Origin: Mytilus galloprovincialis
Taxonomy: Eukaryota; Mollusca; Bivalvia; Mytilida; Mytilidae
NCBI RefSeq assembly: GCF_965363235.1
Contig: NC_134843.1
Location: forward strand, 68,363,865-68,427,864
Reading direction: 5' to 3'
Length of the DNA: 64,000 nt
Each line of letters starts with the position of its first letter. The stretch's first letter is position 1. The notes beneath the pieces are model-generated. The model worked only from the letters and a program-made list of their open reading frames with translations. It was not told where the DNA came from and did no database searches. The position numbers and the translations under genes are program-made. Positions 1-11,908 of this stretch are shown piece by piece.

Positions 1-56
1 CTCCTTCACGTTAACAAAAATAAGTAGTCAAATGTTTGATGATATGAATACGATTA

Positions 57-62
57 TTTATT
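57..62 (-). terminator. Polyadenylation signal of the TRIM gene
   Basis: The plus strand reads tttatt, which is AATAAA on the minus strand, 136 bp past the TRIM stop codon. The position suits a 3' end just outside or at the edge of the window. It is a motif match only. Confidence 0.5.
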
Positions 63-197
63 ATACATGTGGAAATGTTTCAGTAAATCAATACACAAAA
101 AAACAATCATTATACTCTTCAAACGTCAACAAAGGAAAACGTGGATGACCATCGAAAAAAGTTTTACGCACATCTCGTACTATAGACTGACGTATGT

Positions 198-2159
198 CTA
201 CCACATAGTGATAAGTTCATAAACTTTGACTATGTCGGAGTCCATTTGAGTGACAATAAATCGTGTGCTGTTTTGTTGGAATAGAATTGCATACGGATTG
301 TATATATCATCCTTGCCAGACAGGGCAATTTTGACAAATGTACCGTCCGGAAGAAGCTGGTGCACATTATTTGAATCAATTCCACAAACATAAATATTTC
401 CCTCTGCGTCTTCTGCTATCCCACGTGGAGAACGAAGTTCCGGGTCTTTATATCGGAATATTTCTTGTCCTTTCCTATCATGACATGTGACGGATGCTTT
501 TGTAGAATAACAAATGCTTGATGCCTTTGTACTAAGCACATATCTCGCTCCTCGATTTCCTACAGGCATAGTCGAAATAGATTTTGTTTTCAAACTTAGC
601 ATCCTAATCTCATTTGAACAAGCTATATAGATACGATCCCCATTTCTGTGCAAGCCATGGCCACCACTGCCAATTTCATACTCGTCATCTTGTAGAACCA
701 TCTTCCCTCCACTGTCTATCTTCACGACTTTCGCATTTGAATCATTTGGAAAAGTTACCAGCATAGTGTCACCTTCTAACTCATCACTTTCTAAAAAGCA
801 TACGTCCCATGGATTATCCTCTAGAACAAGCTCATTTGTCATCGTATAAGTCGTATTGAAGCACTTCAACTTCCGGTTGCGGTAATCCGCCATTACGATT
901 AAACCACCTTGTAAGAATATACCACCGGTAAACCAACAATGCCCAGTATCAGACCAAGATTTGCCCGACATATTTGCGATCACTGAAACATGCATATCTT
1001 TGTAAAATGTAGGTACTATGTTGGTTGGTTTTTGTTCTATTGACACATTTCCCATGCTTTTAATTTGATCCGTGAATGTTTTGATTATTTCATTCATATG
1101 CAAACTATAGTCATGGCGTAAAATTTTCTCACTTTGTGATCTGATGTAAATTTCGTGAAGTTCACATTGTTTTCTGAGTTTGAAAGCAGTTAGGAAGATA
1201 TCTCTGTCAGATCCATAATCTACTGAGGCAGTAAGAACTCTTTTTCCGTTATCGCAATTGTTAAATATATGTTGGAAACTCTGAGCCTGCAGTTGAAGTT
1301 CTTCGGACAACGACTCGTGTGTTTGTACTATGTCTTCTTTCAATTTCGTTTCTAGTGTCTCAAAGTAACTTTGCATGTCTGTTCTTGTTTTATTTACTTC
1401 AGTAAGAATGTCTTCCTTTTGTTTCAAAAGGTCGTCCATGTTGGTTTTTCTGTCTTCAACTACGGAAACAGCTTGTTTTTCTAATTCATTAATTCTATAA
1501 ACTAACGGATCCAATCTTGTTTTGATACCCAGAGAAGCTTGTTCTAAAGTACGGACCGTTTTGCACTGCCTGTGATTTTCTGTAACACACTCGACGCAGC
1601 ATATAGCATCGTGGTCGTCACAAAACGCTTCCACGTATTTTCCTCCATGTTGGGAGCACAATTCGTCAGTGTCAGAAATCTGTTTTGGTTGTTTTCGCAT
1701 TTCATCTAATGTAACAATTGTATGATCCATAAGCATTTTGACTTTAGTGTGATAACTAGCACAATTCTCGCACAGAGCTTCGCCGCAATCTTTGCACCAT
1801 GACATAGCATCCAGCGTGTCGTCTCCTCGCTTACAAGGGTCACACTTCTGAATCTGAGGGTTTTCCAAAGACATTTTCTCCAAGAGAAAAGTAACGATTG
1901 CACTTGGTGAAAATAAACGTACCCAAGATTCGATTGGCAATGACGTATCGGGAATTTTATTATCTGCTTGGCAAGACGGACATTTAAAACAGTGTAAAGA
2001 TTTACCCTCGCTCTCTACTAGCTTGATAATATATGCGGATAAACACGACTCACAAAATGAATGCATACAGTTCAAACATTTTGGTTTATTCATTGAGCAT
2101 TCACATATCTTACAAGTCACTAATTTAACTATATCCCGTCGTTTAAGTTTTACACCCAT
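198..2159 (-). CDS. TRIM protein (RING, two B-boxes, coiled coil, NHL-like propeller)
   Basis: This is a 653-residue single-exon gene. A C3HC4 RING finger is visible at residues 16-63 (C16, C19, C31, H33, C36, C39, C60, C63). B-box 1 follows (C106, C109, C122, C125, C130, C133, H137, H146), then B-box 2 (C168, H171, C180, H183, C188, C191, H196, with C199 as last ligand instead of the usual His). Residues about 205-300 are rich in charged and Leu/Gln residues and look like the TRIM coiled coil. Residues about 395-653 contain repeated short strands resembling an NHL or related six-bladed beta-propeller, for example around NPWDVCF and SPRGIAEDAEGNIYV. By family, RING-TRIM proteins are cytoplasmic E3 ubiquitin ligases; bivalves have expanded intronless TRIM sets often linked to innate immunity. 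The substrate is unknown. All zinc ligands look intact, so the gene is probably functional. AATAAA lies 136 bp downstream. Confidence 0.9.
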   Translation of the reverse strand: MGVKLKRRDIVKLVTCKICECSMNKPKCLNCMHSFCESCLSAYIIKLVESEGKSLHCFKCPSCQADNKIPDTSLPIESWVRLFSPSAIVTFLLEKMSLENPQIQKCDPCKRGDDTLDAMSWCKDCGEALCENCASYHTKVKMLMDHTIVTLDEMRKQPKQISDTDELCSQHGGKYVEAFCDDHDAICCVECVTENHRQCKTVRTLEQASLGIKTRLDPLVYRINELEKQAVSVVEDRKTNMDDLLKQKEDILTEVNKTRTDMQSYFETLETKLKEDIVQTHESLSEELQLQAQSFQHIFNNCDNGKRVLTASVDYGSDRDIFLTAFKLRKQCELHEIYIRSQSEKILRHDYSLHMNEIIKTFTDQIKSMGNVSIEQKPTNIVPTFYKDMHVSVIANMSGKSWSDTGHCWFTGGIFLQGGLIVMADYRNRKLKCFNTTYTMTNELVLEDNPWDVCFLESDELEGDTMLVTFPNDSNAKVVKIDSGGKMVLQDDEYEIGSGGHGLHRNGDRIYIACSNEIRMLSLKTKSISTMPVGNRGARYVLSTKASSICYSTKASVTCHDRKGQEIFRYKDPELRSPRGIAEDAEGNIYVCGIDSNNVHQLLPDGTFVKIALSGKDDIYNPYAILFQQNSTRFIVTQMDSDIVKVYELITMW

Positions 2160-2908
2160 CTTTTCAAATTTATCAAATTCATAAAATCCTATACGACTTC
2201 GAATAAATTTGATATTTATAGATTTGAAGTTTTACAACAAAAGTGCATTCGCTCTATAAGAAATTCAAGTTATGTTCAGTTTGGCATATATTTTAATGTT
2301 TATTTGTATGCATATATAGACAAAACGACGGGATAACTATCATTTAAATACATTTACCATAGAAAAGAATTGATCGGAACAGCGTTTCCTTTCAACTTTT
2401 ATCAAGTGAAAAGTTTACATAGAATTAATAGTATATTTTCAATAGCTGTATTGAACCATTTGAAATATTTCTTTTAAACGCAAATTTATCTGGTATTGAT
2501 ATTCGCGTAATGTAAATACATACACGTTTGAATTGTCGAAGTTTATATTTCGACCATAGTATATCATATCTAATTACTTTAAACTTAAAGAGATAACTAG
2601 TTTAAATAAATTAAAGTTTAACATTTTATCGTATATTAAAATATTGCATAATATTGATTAGGAAATCTTAAAGTAATGTACAAATAATTTTGAATAATTT
2701 GATCATGCATTAATCATTCATTTTCATTTTTATGTATATCAAATAAGTTGGTATACAAAATAGAAAATACAGAATATAACATGACACCGAGCTTGTTTTC
2801 AAGCTACATGTCGTGCACACTTCTCCTATTTCGTAAAGATTGTATAAAAGTAAACATACAATTACATGAGCTGAAAGCTGAAAAAAGAGACACATTTTTT
2901 TTTTAATA
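2160..2908. other. AT-rich upstream region of the TRIM gene
   Basis: I see no coding region, tandem repeat or recognisable mobile element here. The TRIM promoter and any 5' UTR exon should lie in this stretch, but no TATA box or splice site can be assigned with confidence. Confidence 0.4.
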
Positions 2909-2910
2909 TA

Positions 2911-4110
2911 CTGAGTGCCAATGAAAACGCAACACTTTTGTTTTTCAAAAAAGTCTGATAATTTTTATTTATTTTATATTAGAACTTTGTAAAGTTGGTT
3001 GAAAATGACTTTAAAGACAATTGTCGACAACTTTACGGTTGGGTGATTTTTGGAACAAATGCGAAGTAAGGGTTATTTTGAACGGACATAAACCGAGTTC
3101 ACCGCTTTTCAACATACGCACCATTTTCACGATTTTGTCATTTAAAGCTTGGCTAATGTCATGAATTTTCCCGCCCTTATTGTAAAGAAACTGCAATAAA
3201 CATCTGAGTAAATGCCAGGACTTTCTGGCAACCAGCGACATGCAGTTTCGGGCATGATCCAATGAAGCCTTTTACAGCATACAATAACCCAAATCATCCA
3301 CAAATTCAACAAAAATGGATCAGTTAATGATAAGCCACATCCCGGGGTTCAAAAAGCAAGAAACGCTCAGCAAAACCGATACATTTGGTCTTTAACATAT
3401 CCGATATCGACTCTGATTGATGTCCAAAGGTCACGTGAGTTCAATGGTGGTCACGGTAGATCCTATGGAGCAATTTCAGTAAAGCACCATTTGCGCAGGA
3501 ATTCAACGGTTAAAGAGGACCACAGCCGACATCTAAACGGCTGTCTGGTGTAAACATTGAATTATGTAAACCAAAAATCATTCATTATGTACCAAAAATC
3601 ATTCATTATGTACCAAAAATCATTCATGGTGTACCAAAAATCGTCAGTGGTGGTTACATAGACGTTTGGCACCCGCCTTGGCCAAAAGTCGTGCGTTTCG
3701 CCAGATTTAGGTCCGATAGAGCAAATTTTGCATCAGATTTGACATGGTTTAGACGATGAAAACCACCACCAATATCATAAAGTCAGCTTGAGTTTGCTTT
3801 ACAGAACAAGTGGAATAACATTCTTCGAGGTCACATTAAACGTCCGGGATGATCAATTCCACGGCGCTGTCGAGATTGCGCTGCACAACGGGGTTGTAAC
3901 ATTTTTTGCTAGGACTGTGATTTGATGATTCGACATTGGATGTTTCGTTTATCTATTGCGCCCGAAAGATGACAATGAAACATTTTTGTTTGATATCGAT
4001 CTATTGTTAGAATTGTTAATTTTCAAGAACAATTCATTTTGAAAGATTATGATTTCTAATATAAATTTTATTTTTGAAAAACCAAGTGTTGCGTTTTCAT
4101 TGGCACTCAG
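2911..4110 (+). mobile_element. Degenerate Tc1/mariner transposon with intact ends
   Basis: The element is bounded by inverted repeats of about 40 bp beginning CTGAGTGCCAATGAAAACGC at both ends, and each end abuts a TA dinucleotide (2909-2910 and 4111-4112), the target duplication expected of this superfamily. Length is 1200 bp. On the plus strand there are remnants of a Tc1-type transposase. The sequence at 3698-3736 gives SPDLGPIEQIL, matching the family's SPDLNPIE block that carries the last catalytic acidic residue. At 3853-3897, in a different frame, SIPRRCRDCAAQRGC matches the C-terminal end of such transposases. Stops and frameshifts separate these pieces, so the copy is dead for transposase. 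Its well-preserved ends could still be recognised by an active relative. Confidence 0.85.
3565..3650. repeat. 21-bp tandem repeat inside the Tc1 copy
   Basis: Four consecutive units contain the core gtaccaaaaatcattcat with a period of about 21 bp. They sit in the decayed catalytic part of the transposase, so the expansion came after or caused loss of coding capacity. Confidence 0.75.
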
Positions 4111-4112
4111 TA

Positions 4113-4719
4113 TTTTTATGAAAATAAAAAGTTCAGTTGGGTTCATCGAGCTTATGTTCTTAATACATCTGTATGTAACGCAATGTGTATATTCGTCGTG
4201 CAATTAATCAATTCACGAGTCATTCGACCCCAATCTGTGACGTATGCCCCGCTTTGAACCCCTATACATCTCATTTTGTGCATACTGTTTATTCTTGCAG
4301 TTGTAAAATCTATAATAGATGATTGTGATTGTATACATAAAGTACAAAAAATAAAAATGATGCAACATGATGCCGAAGGTCAAAATGGTTGACAAATGTA
4401 ATGGCAGAAGTCGGGTTAATATAATACCATCTATAATAACTACGTGTGAAATAACAAAGGATATTTTGTTTAATGCATTTTGCAGAAACTTGACGTACAT
4501 TTAATTTAGCTTAATAAAGATAAGGAGATGTGGTACAAAATTGTATGATTACCAATTAGACGACTAGCCACCAAAGTTCAAATGAAGTGGATGTAATTCA
4601 AAGACCATATATTTAAGGTTAAGCGCAGCATAACTAAAGTCTTGTAATAACAAGAGGCTGTCAGAGCGACAACAAACCGGATTTATTAACATTTGTTTGT
4701 GTCCTGGCAATTTTCAATA
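4113..4719. other. Intergenic, no gene seen
   Basis: This is AT-rich DNA with no recognisable coding sequence. The segment about 4610-4720 leads into the tandem repeat that follows and probably belongs to the same repeat family. Confidence 0.4.
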
Positions 4720-5563
4720 TCACAAGGACCATAACTGATGAACGGTGAAAGTGAAAATCGTTAATATCAAATTTGACCACCATTTTGTCATCAGTAACAA
4801 CATATTACAATTGGAAAAGCTTTGGTTGAATGGTTCATGAGTAAATGCAACAACATGACTGAAAACCCAGTTTTTCAATCTTTCAAGAACCATGATAACT
4901 CTTTAACAGAAAAAGTGAAAATCGCTTTTATTGAACTTGATCTCGATGTTTTCATCAGTTACAATATCTTAAAATTTTAAAAGCTCTGGTTGAAAAGCTC
5001 ATGAGTAAATGCACGGACACGATGGAAACGCTATTTTCAATCTTTAAAGAACCAGAACTCCTGAACGGTAAACGTCAAAATCGTCATTATTGAAGCTGTC
5101 GTGACCACAATTTTGTCACGAGTAACAACATGTTAAAATTTTAAAAGCTGAGATAAAACAGTTCATGAGTTATTAATAAATATACGGACAGGACTGTAAA
5201 CGCCATTTTTCAATCTTTCAAGAACCATAACTGCTGAACGGTAAAAGTCCAAATTGTCATTATTGAACTTGACCTCCTTTTTTTTGTCAGTAACACCATA
5301 TTTAAATTTTAATAGCCTTGGTTGAATGGTTCATGAGTAAATGCAACAACATGACTGAAAACCCAGTTTTTCAATCTTTCAAGAACCATGATAACTCTTT
5401 AACAGAAAAAGTGAAAATCGCTTTTATTGAACTTGATCTCGATGTTTTCATCAGTTACAACATCTTAAAATTTTAAAAGCTCTGGTTGAAAAGCTCATGA
5501 GTAAATGCACGGACACGATGGAAACGCCATTTTCAATCTTTAAAGAACCAGAACTCCTGAACG
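4720..5563. repeat. Tandem array, monomer about 165 bp with a 496-bp higher-order unit
   Basis: The landmark accataactgatgaacgg and its variants recur near 4729, 4889, 5051, 5222, 5387 and 5547, a spacing of 160-171 bp. Monomers starting near 4822 and 5318 are almost identical over about 245 bp while their neighbours are more diverged, so the array has a three-monomer higher-order period of about 496 bp. Small open frames inside are by-products. No function can be assigned. Confidence 0.8.
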
Positions 5564-5895
5564 GTATTTCTTTGTAATAAGATAAAGAAATTATGCAGTA
5601 CTTTATAAAAAAACACAATAGGCACACCAAGAGTCTACGGGAATCATAAACAAACCGCTTTTTTTTTTTACCTATGATGGCACTAAAGAACTGTTTCTTA
5701 CTGATATCCGTGTACATAGCACACTGTTCTGTTATATTTAATTGGCTCAAAGGTTAAAGTATTTTTAAAAAATCCATTGTGTTTACGTTGGTTATTCTCT
5801 TCAAATCCTTATATAGTTGAGATAAACATTTTTCCTTTGTGAATTGCAACTTTATTTTAAACATAATGAAGATCTAACGCATTGATATCCCTAAC

Positions 5896-5920
5896 GGGGG
5901 GGGGGGGGGGGGGGGGGGGG
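5896..5920 (+). repeat. Uninterrupted G25 homopolymer
   Basis: There are twenty-five G residues in a row followed by A and GGGG. The tract could form a G-quadruplex on the plus strand. Long G runs are rare in AT-rich genomes, and the exact length may be a sequencing or assembly estimate. Confidence 0.9.
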
Positions 5921-6180
5921 AGGGGATGATTGTTCTTGCATTTCATATGAAAAAGACATAGTATTTCTTTTATTTTGCTTTTTTAATTTTTATTGGGGTG
6001 TAATGGGTGGCCAAAGCACATTTTGATGACTCACATGATCAACGCTTTTAAAACCCTACGGAATTACAAAAAGAAGCATTCAACGCTCCAACCATGAAAT
6101 TAATTAAGTGACTGTCTTAGATTTAAACTATTTCGCTTGCTTTTCAATGCATTTTTTTTTAGCTTTGTCACGGATAGCAC

Positions 6181-6762
6181 TAGATCGAATTATTCTGTCC
6201 CTGTAATGCATATATTTCCTAATTTCCATTGCTTTTTATAAATTTTGCTATTTTCTAATTTTTTTGTGCAATATAATGACAGAAAGCAGTGTCCATTCAA
6301 AACAGGAGATTCGCGTATAATTTGTTTGCGCTGATTTTCGCTTATTTTTTACTTGTCAGACATCTGTACCTATATAAATTTACAGATAAACGGTTTTTTT
6401 CACATTTTCGTGTGCCTTACTATGATCAACGTCTTTTCTGAGTCCTGATATTCCCCTTTTGTCAACATTCAATACAATTCATTCTACTTTCATGCTCGGC
6501 AAGTTTGACATCTTGAAATATTTCGACCAATCAACGTTGATTTCCTGTTACTCGGATCTTCTACCTTTTTGGATACAAATAACGAATTACCATAAACGGA
6601 GTATTGAGGTTATAACTAGATATCACGTGTAATATGTACGCATGTAGGTTTATCTCGTCATTGCCCCTAAAAAGATAATTAGAAAATAGCAAACTCAATA
6701 TAAAGCAAATGTAAATTAGGAAATATGTGCATTATAGGGACAATAGAATTCGGTCTAGGATA
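6181..6762. mobile_element. MITE-like element with 80-90 bp inverted arms
   Basis: The left arm (about 6181-6262) and right arm (about 6678-6762) are inverted copies. Both contain tgtccctgtaatgcatatat or a close variant, then cctaattt and ttgctattttctaatt. The interior has no coding sequence, as expected for a non-autonomous DNA transposon. Exact ends and target duplication are uncertain. Confidence 0.65.
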
Positions 6763-6795
6763 GCACCTGCACTGACTCAAAGCTGTTTTATTTTA

Positions 6796-7030
6796 TACGG
6801 AAATGAAATTTGATATTGTACATGTAGTGCCTCACGATAGTTGTCAGCCAATTAAAAATACGGTTTCAATGAAACATATTATATACATGCATATGTTTAC
6901 GGAAATGAAATTTGATATTGTACATGTAGTGCCTCACGATAGTTGTCAGCCAATTAAAAATACGGTTTCAATGAAACATATTATATACATGCATAAAATT
7001 ATGTTTACGGAAATGAAATTTGATATTGGA
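6796..7030. repeat. Tandem duplication, period 102-108 bp, 2.3 copies
   Basis: Units beginning tacggaaatgaaatttgat start at 6796, 6898 and 7006. The first two are essentially identical; the second carries a 6-bp insertion near its end; the third is truncated after about 24 bp. Confidence 0.9.
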
Positions 7031-7196
7031 GTGTTTTAATCTGTCGTTGTTGTCAGTTAATTAGAATAACAGATTATCATTAAACATACATGTAATGAAA
7101 TTATCTATTTGTTTTGCGTTTAATTTTATATGAATTGAACTGTTACAATAAGGATTGTTTGATACAATAGAAGGTTGGATATTTCCACGTACCAAG

Positions 7197-7227
7197 GATT
7201 TGTATAGTAAGTCTTACTATACAAATC
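7197..7227. other. Perfect 15-bp hairpin
   Basis: The arms gatttgtatagtaag and its exact reverse complement flank a single T. No poly-T follows and no gene abuts it, so a terminator role is not supported. Confidence 0.75.
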
Positions 7228-9549
7228 ATTGCACGTACTAATATATGATGAAACACATTTTCAAAAGTTTCTTTTTATTGGGGCGTCAAGTTGTTTCTCA
7301 TAATTGAAATAGCTTCATCGGCCGTTTAAACTTTAGTTTATATATGAAATCGAAACATTAAATATCAATTTATAATTATTGTTGAAGACCGTATTTTTAT
7401 CTTTCCTATTAATCATTATTCTAGTTCCATAAACCACGTGCTGTTTTTGTAACAGGGTTCTTGGACGGAATAAAATGGACAAGTACACAAATAACAAAAC
7501 ATGAATACATAGGCAACAATTTATGGGATAAAACTCTAATCCATTTAACGGAAATTACATTTTTGACTTTTTGTATTCAAAATACTTTAATCTGGCTCAC
7601 TTCTATCAGAATCAATACTAATAAAGGGTGCATATTTAAAATGAATAAATCCAATTCAACGCAATAGTATACCAAGTCAGGATTAATTAATACATTTTCA
7701 ATAATTTTAAGCTAATCAGTCATAGATTTATGAATGAACTACTAGTATTTGTTACATGCATGTTATTATTAACATATAGCTATATAACTACAATATTCAC
7801 AAGACATGAAGTACGTAAACAGAACTAAAATTAAGGTTCATGTGGATCCTATGGCTAAATGTGCTGCATTTTCACCTCAAAATTTAGCCTGGGTACAGAC
7901 AAAACTGAGGATCTTGAAATTTTTAAGGCATAGCATGTCCTGGATAAATATAATTATAATGCATTGTATGATTAAAAACAATAAGAATTCAATCGGATTA
8001 TACACCCATAGACAAACACACACAATATAGCAAATTCGTCTAAGAAAAAAACAATTGAAAAAACGATATTACCATGTACGTGGTTCATATGTTTTTATTC
8101 TATTTGTAAATATGTCTAATGAACTAAATTATATCTGAATAGCATTTGTAAACGGTCACACATACATTACTTTGGACTTTATAATATTAATATACATATA
8201 ACTATACCAATACAGTTATCATGTGTATATTTTTTCTCTGACATCATGAAAATGCTGCCTTAAAATAAAATATCTATCATGCATGCACAGTCATTCTGGC
8301 GTATTTAAATATACATTCAAACTAAAGGAAAACTGTTCTTATTTTAAAGAAATTTATATTGAATAGTTATAAAGAATGTGCAACACAATTATAAATCTGC
8401 TGTATTATGATCGTAAAGCTTGCCTCTCTCAAGGTATTCAATCAGTGTGCTATATAATTTTGAACTCAATGATTAAGAGAACTTAATAATGACTGACTGA
8501 ATAATAAACACAATGAACCAGAAAATAAGGCAAGAACTACAGTACAGAGCGGATTAAAAATACCAAGATACCAAGATTTGCATAAGAGAATAGAAGAAAT
8601 AATGAACTCTTAAAACACAGTTGTTTTTATTAATTAAATATACAAAGCTACATGTACTATATTTTCTGGAAGAATATAAATATTGATATAAAACACTCTC
8701 TTGGCATCTAAAATGACGTCCATGTCATTTCAAACTCTACAACATAATAAGTTAACTGCTATGGACAATATATGAATAAGTTTTTTATCTGATGATGCTA
8801 TCACTATTAAACACAGTGTAGACATCAATCAGCATAATTCAATGAAATAGTATTAAATATAGTATTTATAGTATCAGCAGTAAAACTTAAATATAAAACA
8901 TAACTGACCTGAAGTAGTCAACATGCATTATGGCTGATAAAACATTCCCTGCTTCTAGCTCTATCCCTGAAAATAAATTCTATCAATACAGATTGATATA
9001 TAATCTGCCTTATATCTCCACTCAGTTGGTGTTACCACAGGTGGAACAATAGCTGGAAATGTAGACTCGCCGAGTTTGGAACTCATGCTATATGGATATC
9101 GCGACAACAACGCATGCACTGTGTCCAGCGCTCTATACCACTCTAAATAGGATATAAACAATGAAAATAATTTCCTATGAATAAAAAACTTATGTGTAGA
9201 TTTTTATAAATTTGTATAGACTATCGGATTTTCTACACATTGATATCGTAAAATATCGAGCCACATGGTGACCTTTTTGGTGAGTGAGCGAAGCGAACGA
9301 GCTAAAAAGTTTCACATTGTATCAAGCGGTTGATATTTTACGATATCTATACGAAGACAACCCGATTATCTGTTTATCGTTCTATTATTGTCTTTTCCCC
9401 TCTCCCTTAGACAGTTTTACGCTTGACGAAAGCAAGCTTGATAACGTCTCCTCTCGTATTTGGACGTCGCTGATAACTTCTCCTATCCCATTGTGACGTG
9501 GCTGATAATGCCTGGTCTCGTTTTGAAGCGACAGAGCAGGGTGGTATAT
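7228..9549. other. Gene-free AT-rich DNA
   Basis: I see no plausible exon, tandem repeat or complete transposon. The stretch near 9270-9500 is less AT-rich and may be an old repeat fragment, but I cannot identify it. Confidence 0.4.
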
Positions 9550-10217
9550 GGTAGCACTCCACAGTTAGAAAACAAAATTAAAAATGAGCCACAAAATGTT
9601 TTATCTCCTATTCCTGGATTTCTAATTCATTAACCTAACTGTTTGTGTTGCACATATACATATGCATGTAGTCAGTATATTCCATAGATTTGATTTTCAA
9701 AAGTTAAAAGAGTGGAAATTAATTCCTTTTATGTGTATCCATGGCAACATTCTGCATTTATTTACCATAAAATATTGCAAAAAGGGGGGTGGACAAGTCA
9801 CATATCCCCCCAACATTTGGATCAAACTAGAATTTCAATGCCTTTGAGTGATACCTTTTTAGAAACTGTTTTCATAATTCTTTAATTCTTCCTATTGATC
9901 AAATTAAAAATGGGTTTCTTTCGCCTCATTATTTCGTAAAATCCAATCACAAAGTTCGTACGATAAAAAGTTGGAAAAAAACATTACAATATTTGCCGGA
10001 CCAATGTATTGTAGGGACATGCAAATACGGACTGTCATACAGAAAAAAACCTACATTACATACATTACATAGTCGTGATGCTCATATAAACCCAAAACAA
10101 AGGCTATTTTAATACTCAGCTATCCAAAAATGAATTTTATTGCACACTAGATCCCATATTTGAAAAATCCACAGGGGCCAAAATGCGAAACTACACACCT
10201 AACTGTGGAGTGCTACC
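9550..10217. mobile_element. Non-autonomous DNA transposon, copy 1 of 2
   Basis: The element starts ggtagcactccacagttag and ends with the exact inverse ctaactgtggagtgctacc, giving 19-bp perfect terminal repeats and a length of 668 bp. It is nearly identical to 10961-11628 in the same orientation. No transposase is encoded. No convincing target duplication is visible, so the superfamily is open. Confidence 0.75.
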
Positions 10218-10960
10218 TTAAGGTGAAATTTTCCCCCTCCTGCCTCAATATTCATTATATTGTCTGTGTTCTACTAGCTGTTACAATGAAAATGGTACCT
10301 TAGTTTTTAAAATTAGTCCAGTAATAAAGGTTTTATGAAGGTAAGCAGTTGATGTTGAAACGCGACAAAAAGTGATTTAAAAATAAATGCTGAATCATAG
10401 TGAAAAACTTCAAGCCTGTCTCATTTTTGGGGTAAATTTCTAAAACTTTTCCCATTATCTTATTTAAAATCATAAAATTACCTTAAAAGAGGACAAATTG
10501 TACAATTTTTAGGTATTTGAAAGCACTTATAGGTCAATTGTGCTGTAAATAGCATACCTAACCTTGGTTTAGAAGCTTTCAAGCAGGGTATAAATTTCTA
10601 GCAGTACTGGCATCATTAAATTTAATTAATGCCAAATTATAATATAAAATCCTGCTAAAAATGTTTATTTGACTTATTAGCATTCCAAGATATAAAGCAA
10701 TAAATTCTGAGGATATCATATAAAGCGCAATCTTTAGTTACAAGGACGAAGCTAATGGAGTACAAATTTAAGACCGCAACATATCTAAGTGTCAAAATGT
10801 GTATATTTGGTTGCTAAGGACAGTAAACAATAAAATAAACATAAATTGCATTCCTAGCAGATTTTTACCTTCAGAACTAAAACAAGAACATAAAAGACTA
10901 AAGATTTGTGGTAAATTTTATCTTAAAAAGTGCATTTCTGCGCTTTCTGATGTGCCATAA
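10218..10960. other. Spacer between the two 668-bp elements
   Basis: This is 743 bp of AT-rich sequence with no recognised gene. It is bracketed by two same-orientation copies of the element and does not resemble the outer flanks by eye. Confidence 0.5.
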
Positions 10961-11628
10961 GGTAGCACTCAACAGTTAGAAAACAAAATTAAAAATGAGC
11001 CACAAAATGTTTTATCATCCTCTATTCCTGGATTTCTAATACATTACCCTAACTGTTTGTGTTGTACATGTGCATATGTATGTAATCAGTATATTCCATA
11101 GATTTGATTTTCAAAAGTTAAAAGAGTGAAAACTAATTCCTTTTATGTGTATCCATGGCAACATTCTGCATTTATTTACCATCAAATATTGCAAAAAGGG
11201 GGGTGGACATGTCACATACCCCCCCCCCCCCAAATTTGGATCATACTAGAATTTCAATGCCTTTGAGTGATACCGTTTTAGAAACTGTTTTCATAATTCT
11301 TCCTATTGATCAAATTAAAAATGGGTGTCTTTCGCCTCATTATTTCGTAAAATCCAATCACAAAGTTCGTACGATAAAAAGTTGGAAAAAAACATTACAA
11401 TATTTGCCGGACCAATGTATGGTAGGGACATGCAAATACGGACTGTCATACAGAAAACAGCCTATATTACATACATTACATAATCGTGATGTTCATATTA
11501 ACCCAATACAAAGGCTATTTTAATACTCAGCTATCCAAAAATGAATTTTATTGCACACTAGCTCCCATATTTGAAAAATCCACAGGGGCCAAAATGCGAA
11601 ACTACACACCTAACTGTGGAGTGCTACC
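10961..11628. mobile_element. Non-autonomous DNA transposon, copy 2 of 2
   Basis: This is the same 668-bp element as at 9550-10217, with a left end ggtagcactcaacagttag (one mismatch) and a right end ctaactgtggagtgctacc. Differences include a C13 run near 11219-11231 where copy 1 has a shorter run. The 122-codon open frame inside is not conserved as coding in the other copy and is not called. Confidence 0.75.
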
Positions 11629-11908
11629 TATAGGCGTTATCAATATATTTAGAACATTATGGGGGAAAAGTATAACGGAAATCACTTGAACTAAGTTAAC
11701 GGTAAGGACCTTACTTGGACCCGATTTTAAAGTTCATTGTTACAAAACAAAAATTGCTTTAAGTTTACTTAAAGGCATGTGAGAAAGTTAAATAGACCTA
11801 TTTTTGTCAAAGTTTAATTCAAACACGTTGATTTTTACATCCAAAAAAGGTCAAGATAAGAGACTTTTGTGAAATTTTACAAAATCAGCAGGATTTCAAC
11901 CAAATTTA

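Noticed and set aside
3011..3262. 83-codon minus-strand frame inside the Tc1 element
   Set aside because: It is opposite to the transposase remnants and resembles no transposon protein.
7197..7227. Rho-independent-like terminator
   Set aside because: The hairpin has no following T run and no upstream gene, and such terminators are not used by nuclear animal genes.
11155..11523. 122-codon frame in the 668-bp element
   Set aside because: It is not kept as an equivalent frame in the other copy, and the C-run length difference breaks it. It is a chance frame in a non-autonomous element.
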